The translations under genes were made by a program, and so were the position numbers. Below, piece after piece: positions 59,464-64,000 of a stretch of 64,000 nt of DNA. Source of the DNA: Chlorocebus sabaeus. Taxonomy: Eukaryota; Chordata; Mammalia; Primates; Cercopithecidae. The stretch is taken from the NCBI RefSeq assembly GCF_047675955.1, contig NC_132923.1, positions 88,471,137 through 88,535,136 of the forward strand, read 5' to 3'. Under the pieces are notes generated by a model. It did not search any database, was not told where the DNA came from, and saw only the letters and a list, made by a program, of their open reading frames with translations. The stretch's first letter is position 1. Every line of letters begins with the position of its first letter.

Positions 59464-61659
59464 GGGGATGGCTGGCAAGATGGCTGAATAGGAACAGCAC
59501 CAGTCTGTAGCTCCCTGCAAGAACAATGTAGAAGGCAGGTGATTTCTGCATTTCCAATTGAGGTACCTGGCTCATACCACTGGGACTGGTTAGATAGTGG
59601 GTGCAGCCTGCCCAAGGAAAGCTGAAGCAGGGTGGGGCATCAGCTCACCCAGGAAGTGCAAGTGGTCAGGAACTCCCTCCCATAGACAAGGGAAGCTGTG
59701 AGGGACTGTGTCATGAGGAACGGTGCATTCGGCCCAGATACTCTTTTACCATGATCTTCGCAACCCGCAGACCACAAGATTCCCTTGGGTGCCTATGCCA
59801 CCAGGGCTGTGGGTTTCACACTCAAAACTGAGCAGCCATTTGGGCAGACACTGAACTAGCTGCAGGAGTCTTTTTGTTTGTTTTTGTTTTTTTCATACCC
59901 CAGTGGCACCTGGAATGTCAGCAAGACACAACCATTCACTTCCCTGGAAAGAGGGCTGAAGCCAGGGAGCCAAGTGGTCTAGCTCAGCAGATCCCACTCC
60001 CACATAGCCCAGCAAGCTGAGATCCACTGGCTTGAAATTCAGTGTGCTGGCAGCCAGCACAGCAGTCTGAAGTCAACCTGGGACACTCGAGCTTAGTGGT
60101 GGGAGGGGCATCTACTATTACTGCAGCTTGAGTAGGCAGTTTTCTCCTCACAGTGTAAACAAAGCTGCCCGGAAGTTCGAACTGGGAGGAGCCCACCGCA
60201 GCTAGGCAAAGCTGCTGTAGCCAGAGTGCCTCTCCAGATTCCTCCTCACTGGGCAGGGCATCTCTGAAAGAAAGGCAGCAGCCACAAACAGGGGCTTATA
60301 GACAAAATTCCCATCTCCCTGGGACAGAGCACCTGGGGGAAGGGGCGGCTGTGGGTGCAGCTTCAGCAGACTTAAACGTTCCTACCTGCTGGCTCTGAAG
60401 AGAGCAGCAGATCTCTCAGCACAGCGCTTGAGCTTTGCTAAGGGTCAGTCTGCCTCCTCGAGTGGGTCCCTGACCCCTGTGTCTCCTGACTGGAGACACC
60501 TGCTAGCAGGGGTCAACAGACACCTCATACAGGAGAGCTCCGGCTGGCATCTGGTGGATGCCCCTCTGAGACAAAGATTCTAGAGGAAAGAACAGGCAGC
60601 AGTCTTTGCTGTTCTGCAGCCTGTGCTGGTGATAACCAGGCAAACAGAGGTCTGAAGTGGACCTCTAGCAAACTCCAGCACCGACAGCAGAGGGGTCTGA
60701 CTGTCAGAAGGAAAAACTAACAAACAGAAAGGAATAGCATCAACATCAACAAAAAGGATGTCCACACAGAAACCCTATCCGAAAGTCACCAGCATCAAAG
60801 ACCAAAGGTAGATAAATCCACAAAGGTGAGGAAAATACAGGTCAAATAGGCTCAAAATTCCAAAATCCAGAATGCCTCTTATCCTCCAAATGATCACAAC
60901 TCCTCCCCAGCAAAGGAACAAAACTGGAAGGAGAATGAGTTTGATGAATTAACAGAAGTAGGTTTCAGAAGGTGGGTAATAACAAACTCCTTCAAGTTAA
61001 AGGAGCATGTTCTAACTCAATGCAAGGAAGCCAAGAACCTTGAAAAAAGGTTAGAGAAACTGCTAACTAGAATAACCAGTTTAAAGAAGAACACAAATGA
61101 CCTGATGGAGCTGAAAAACACATGAGAACGTCCTGAAACATACACAAGTATCAATAGCCACATTGATCAAGTGGAAGAAAGGATATCAGAGACTGAAGAT
61201 CAACTTAATGAAGTAAAACGTGAAGACAAGATTAGAGAAAAAAGAATGAAAAGGAATGAACAAAGCTGCCAAGAAATATGGGATTATGTGAAAAGACCAA
61301 ACCTACATTTGGTGTACCTGAAAGTGACAGGGCGAATGGAACCAAGTTGGAAAACATTCTTCAGGATATTATCAGGAGAACTTCCCCAACCTAGCAAGAC
61401 AGGCCAACATTCAAATATAGGAAATACGGAGAACACCACAAAGATAATCCTCAAGAAGAGAAACCCCAAGACACATAATTGTCAGATTCAGCATGGTTGA
61501 AATGAAGGAAAAAAATGTTAAGGGCAGTCAAAGAGAAAGGTCAGGTTATCCACAAAGGGAAGCCCATCAGAATAATAGCAGCTTTCTCTGCAGAAACCCT
61601 AAATGCCAAAAGAGAGTGGAGACCAATATTCAGTATTCTTCAAGAAAATAATTTTCTTT

Positions 61660-61962
61660 CTTTTTTTTTTTTTTTTTTTTTTTTGTGACCTGGAGTCTCA
61701 CTCTGTTGCCGGGCTGGAGTGCACCAGTGTGATCTTGGCTCACTGCAATGTCTGACTCCCTGGTTCAAGCCATTCTGCCTCTGCCTCCCGAGTAACTGGG
61801 ATTACAAGCACTTGCCACCATGTCCAGCTAATTTTTGTATTTTTAGTAGAGACGAGGGTTCACCATGTTGGCCAGGATGGTCTCAATCTCCTGACCTCAT
61901 GATCTGCCTGCTTTGGCCTCCTAAAGTGCTGGGATTATAGGCATGAGCCACAGCACCCAGCC
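61660..61962 (-). mobile_element. Alu, antisense, in L1 ORF1
   Basis: Poly(T) of about 22, then 'gtgacctggagtctcactct' to 'catgagccacagcacccagc'. gaaaataattttc before and gaaaagaattttc after indicate the target duplication. Confidence 0.92.
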
Positions 61963-62024
61963 AGGAAAAGAATTTTCAATTCAGAATTTCATATCCAGCC
62001 AAACTAAGTTTCAAAAGTAAAGGA

Positions 62025-62212
62025 GAAACCCCATCTGTACTAAAAAATACAAAATATTAGCTGGGCGTTGTGATAGGCGCCTGTAGTCCCAGCTACTCTG
62101 GAGGCTGAGGCAGGAAAATGATGTGAATCTGGGAGACAGAGCTTGCAGTGAGCCGAGATCGCACCACTGCATTCCAGCCTGGGTGACAGATCGAGACTTG
62201 GTCTCAAATAAA
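62025..62212 (+). mobile_element. 5'-truncated Alu, sense, in L1 ORF1
   Basis: Starts inside the left arm ('aaccccatctgtactaaaaa') and ends 'gacagatcgagacttggtct' with an A-rich AAAT tail. aaaagtaaaggagaaa before and aaaagtgaaggaaaaa after are the diverged target duplication. Confidence 0.88.
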
Positions 62213-62448
62213 ATAAAATTAAAATTAAATTTAAAAAGTGAAGGAAAAATAAAATCATTTACAGATAACAAATACTGAGAGATTTTGTCACCACCAGGCC
62301 TGCCTTACAAGAGCTCCCAAAGGAAGCCCTAAATATGGAAAGGAAAAACCGGTACCAGACACTGCAATAGCATACCAAATTGTATAGACCATCCACACTA
62401 TGAAGAAACTGCATTAACTAACAGGCAAAATAACTATCTAGCATCATA

Positions 62449-64000
62449 ATGACAAGATCAAATTCACACATAACAATATTAACCTTAAATGTAAATGGCT
62501 AAATGCCACAATTAAAAGACACAGACTGGCAAATTGGATAGAGTCAAGACCCATTGGTGTGCTGTATTCAGGAGACCCATCTCACATGCAAAGACACACA
62601 TAGGCTCAAAATAAAGGGATGGAGGAAGATTTACCAAACAAATGGAAAGCAAAAAAAAAGCAAGGGTTGTAATCCTAGTCTCTGATAAAACAGACTTTAA
62701 ACCAACAGAGATCAAAAAAGACAAAGAACGGCATTGCATAATGGTAAAAGGATCAATGCAATAGGAAGAATTGGCTATCTTAAATATATATGCACCCAAT
62801 ACAGGAGCACTGAGATTCATAAAGCAAGTTCTTAGAGACCTACAAAGAGAATTAGACTCCCATGCAATAATAGTGGAAGACTTTAACACCCCACTGTCAA
62901 TATTAGTCAGATCAATGAGACACAAAACTAACAAGGATATTCAGGACTTGAATTCAGCTCTGAACCAAGCAGACCTAATATACATCTACACAATTTTCCA
63001 CCCAAATCAACATAATATACATTCTTCTCAGCACCACATCGCACTTATTCTAAAATTGACCACATAATTGGAAGTAAAACACTCCTCAGCAAATGCAAAA
63101 TAATGGAAATAATAAGAAACATTCTCTGAGACCACAGTGCAATTAAATTAGAACTCAGGATTAAGAAACTCACTCAAAACTGCACAACTACATGGAAACT
63201 GAAAAACCTGCTCCTGAATGAGTACTGGGTAAATAAGGAAATAAAGGCAGAAATAATAAGTTCTTTAAAACCAATAAGAGCAAAGACACAACGAACCAGA
63301 ATCTCTGGGACACAGCTAAAGCAGTGTTTACAGGGAAATGTATAGCACTAAATATCCACAGGAGAAAGTAGGAAAGATCTAAAATTGACACCCTAACATC
63401 GCAATTAAAAGAACTAGAGAAGCAAGAGCAAACAAATTCAAAAGCTAGCAGAAGACAAGAAATAAGATCAGAGCAGAACTGAATGAGAGAGAGACATGAA
63501 AAACCCTTCAAAAAATCAATGAATCCAGGAGCTGGATTATTGAAAAGATCAGCAAAATAGACAGAAGGCTGACCAGACTAATAAAGAAGAAAAGAGAGAA
63601 GAATCAAAAAGACACAATAAAAAATGATAAAGTGGATCTCACAGAAATACAAACTACCATCAGAGAATACTATAAGCACCTCTATGCAAATAAACTAGAA
63701 AATCTAGAAGAAATGGATAAATTTCTGAACACATACAGCCTCCCAAGACTAAATGAGAAAGAAGTCAAATCCCTGAATAGACCAATAACAAGTTCTGAAA
63801 TTAAGGCAGCAATTCATAGCCTACCAACCAAAAAAAAAGCCTGGGACCAGACTGATTCACAGCCGAATTCTACCAGAGGTACAAAGAGGAGCTGGTACCA
63901 TTCCCTCTGAAACTATTCCAAACAATAGAAAAAGAGGGAATCCTCCATAACTAATTTTATGAGTCCAGCATCATCCTGATACCAAAACCTGGCAGAGAGA
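62449..64000 (+). pseudogene. L1 ORF2 remnant (endonuclease and RT start), partial at window edge
   Basis: ATG 62449 starts the ORF2-typical 'atgacaagatcaaattcaca'. Endonuclease blocks IYAPNTGALRFIKQVLRDLQ (62771 onward) and, in another frame near 63048, the KIDHI active-site region are visible. RT-proximal PRLNEKEVKSLNRPITSSEI (63632 onward) follows. Frames change several times, so no product is possible. The right end is cut by the window. Confidence 0.9.

Larger units (their letters stand above)
60826..62370 (+). pseudogene. L1 ORF1 remnant (RNA-binding protein)
   Basis: The start codon position is GTG. Readable parts are the coiled-coil end and RRM start, MEERISETEDQLNEVKREDK...KRNEQSCQEIWDYVKRPNLH (61171 onward), and the C-terminal end near 62260-62370. 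Two Alus (61663 and 62025) and point changes interrupt it. It is not expressible. Confidence 0.9.
59464..64000 (+). mobile_element. 5' part of a near full-length primate L1, sense, leaving the window
   Basis: 5' UTR begins 'gatggctggcaagatggctg' and continues 'aataggaacagcaccagtct' (59464 to about 60825). ORF1 would start at 60826, where ATG has become GTG, and runs to about 62370 around two Alus. ORF2 starts at ATG 62449 and is still running at 64000. Both frames have several breaks, for example an early frameshift in ORF2 after 'gtaaatggctaaatgcc'. It interrupts the older L1 at 59463, so its 3' end and target duplication lie to the right. Confidence 0.92.

Noticed and set aside
1..64000. 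CRISPR arrays, prophage, operons or other microbial defence systems
   Set aside because: Spaced repeats in the window are Alu, L1, microsatellites or the arrays listed; the DNA is mammalian.
1..64000. tRNA, rRNA or snRNA genes
   Set aside because: No cloverleaf or known small-RNA core was seen; MIR and Alu contain tRNA- or 7SL-derived parts but are SINEs.

Overview
This is primate nuclear DNA: AT-rich, intron-like and built almost entirely from LINE-1 (L1), Alu, LTR and DNA-transposon copies inserted into one another. Two young Alu elements (1107-1412 and 9443-9753) carry a set of variants that I recognise from the Old World monkey AluY lineage (AluYR type). I therefore infer a macaque, baboon or vervet-like source rather than human. 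I see no bacterial, phage, CRISPR or operon signal, and no rRNA or tRNA gene.

Gene content. The only sequence that looks like part of a working protein-coding gene is a pair of + strand exons: an internal 101-bp exon (33293-33393) and a terminal exon with the stop codon (coding part 42456-42636). Their splice sites and reading phase fit exactly. Together they give a charged C-terminal tail of about 93 residues. I do not recognise the gene; earlier exons must lie to the left, probably outside the window. Roughly 3 kb of mostly single-copy DNA after the stop is the likely 3' UTR. Two processed pseudogenes are clear: PPP1R8 (NIPP1) at about 19110-20257, and PTGES3 (p23) at 55831-57469 with a perfect 13-bp target-site duplication.

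Layout. 1-8104: ancient antisense L1 broken up by an Alu, a small DNA transposon, a Tigger element with an Alu inside, a sense L1 3' end with an Alu inside, and a nearly perfect 176-bp inverted repeat. 8105-15655: a near full-length antisense L1 holding one Alu, one MLT2-type LTR and a 142-bp tandem array in its 5' UTR. 15656-17204: old antisense L1 pieces. 17205-25770: another long antisense L1 holding the PPP1R8 pseudogene, an Alu and a truncated young L1. 25771-28636: old antisense L1, including a 123-bp copy of sequence from 1.34 kb upstream. 28637-31700: LTR scrap and old sense L1. 31700-47690: the gene-bearing part, with more single-copy DNA, MIRs and a few L1 ends. 47800-64000: an old sense L1 split by a younger deleted L1, Alus, the PTGES3 pseudogene, two back-to-back MaLR LTRs and finally the 5' part of another sense L1 that runs off the right edge.

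How it works together. There is no pathway or operon. The window is a record of retrotransposition, with L1 machinery having also copied two cellular mRNAs. The most unusual points are two short, very similar local copies (one inverted, one direct) with no retrotransposition marks, an atypical PPP1R8 insertion, and the unassigned two-exon C-terminus. All family names come from reading the sequence, without a database search; boundaries are usually good to 10-30 bp, and to the base where a target-site duplication is given.
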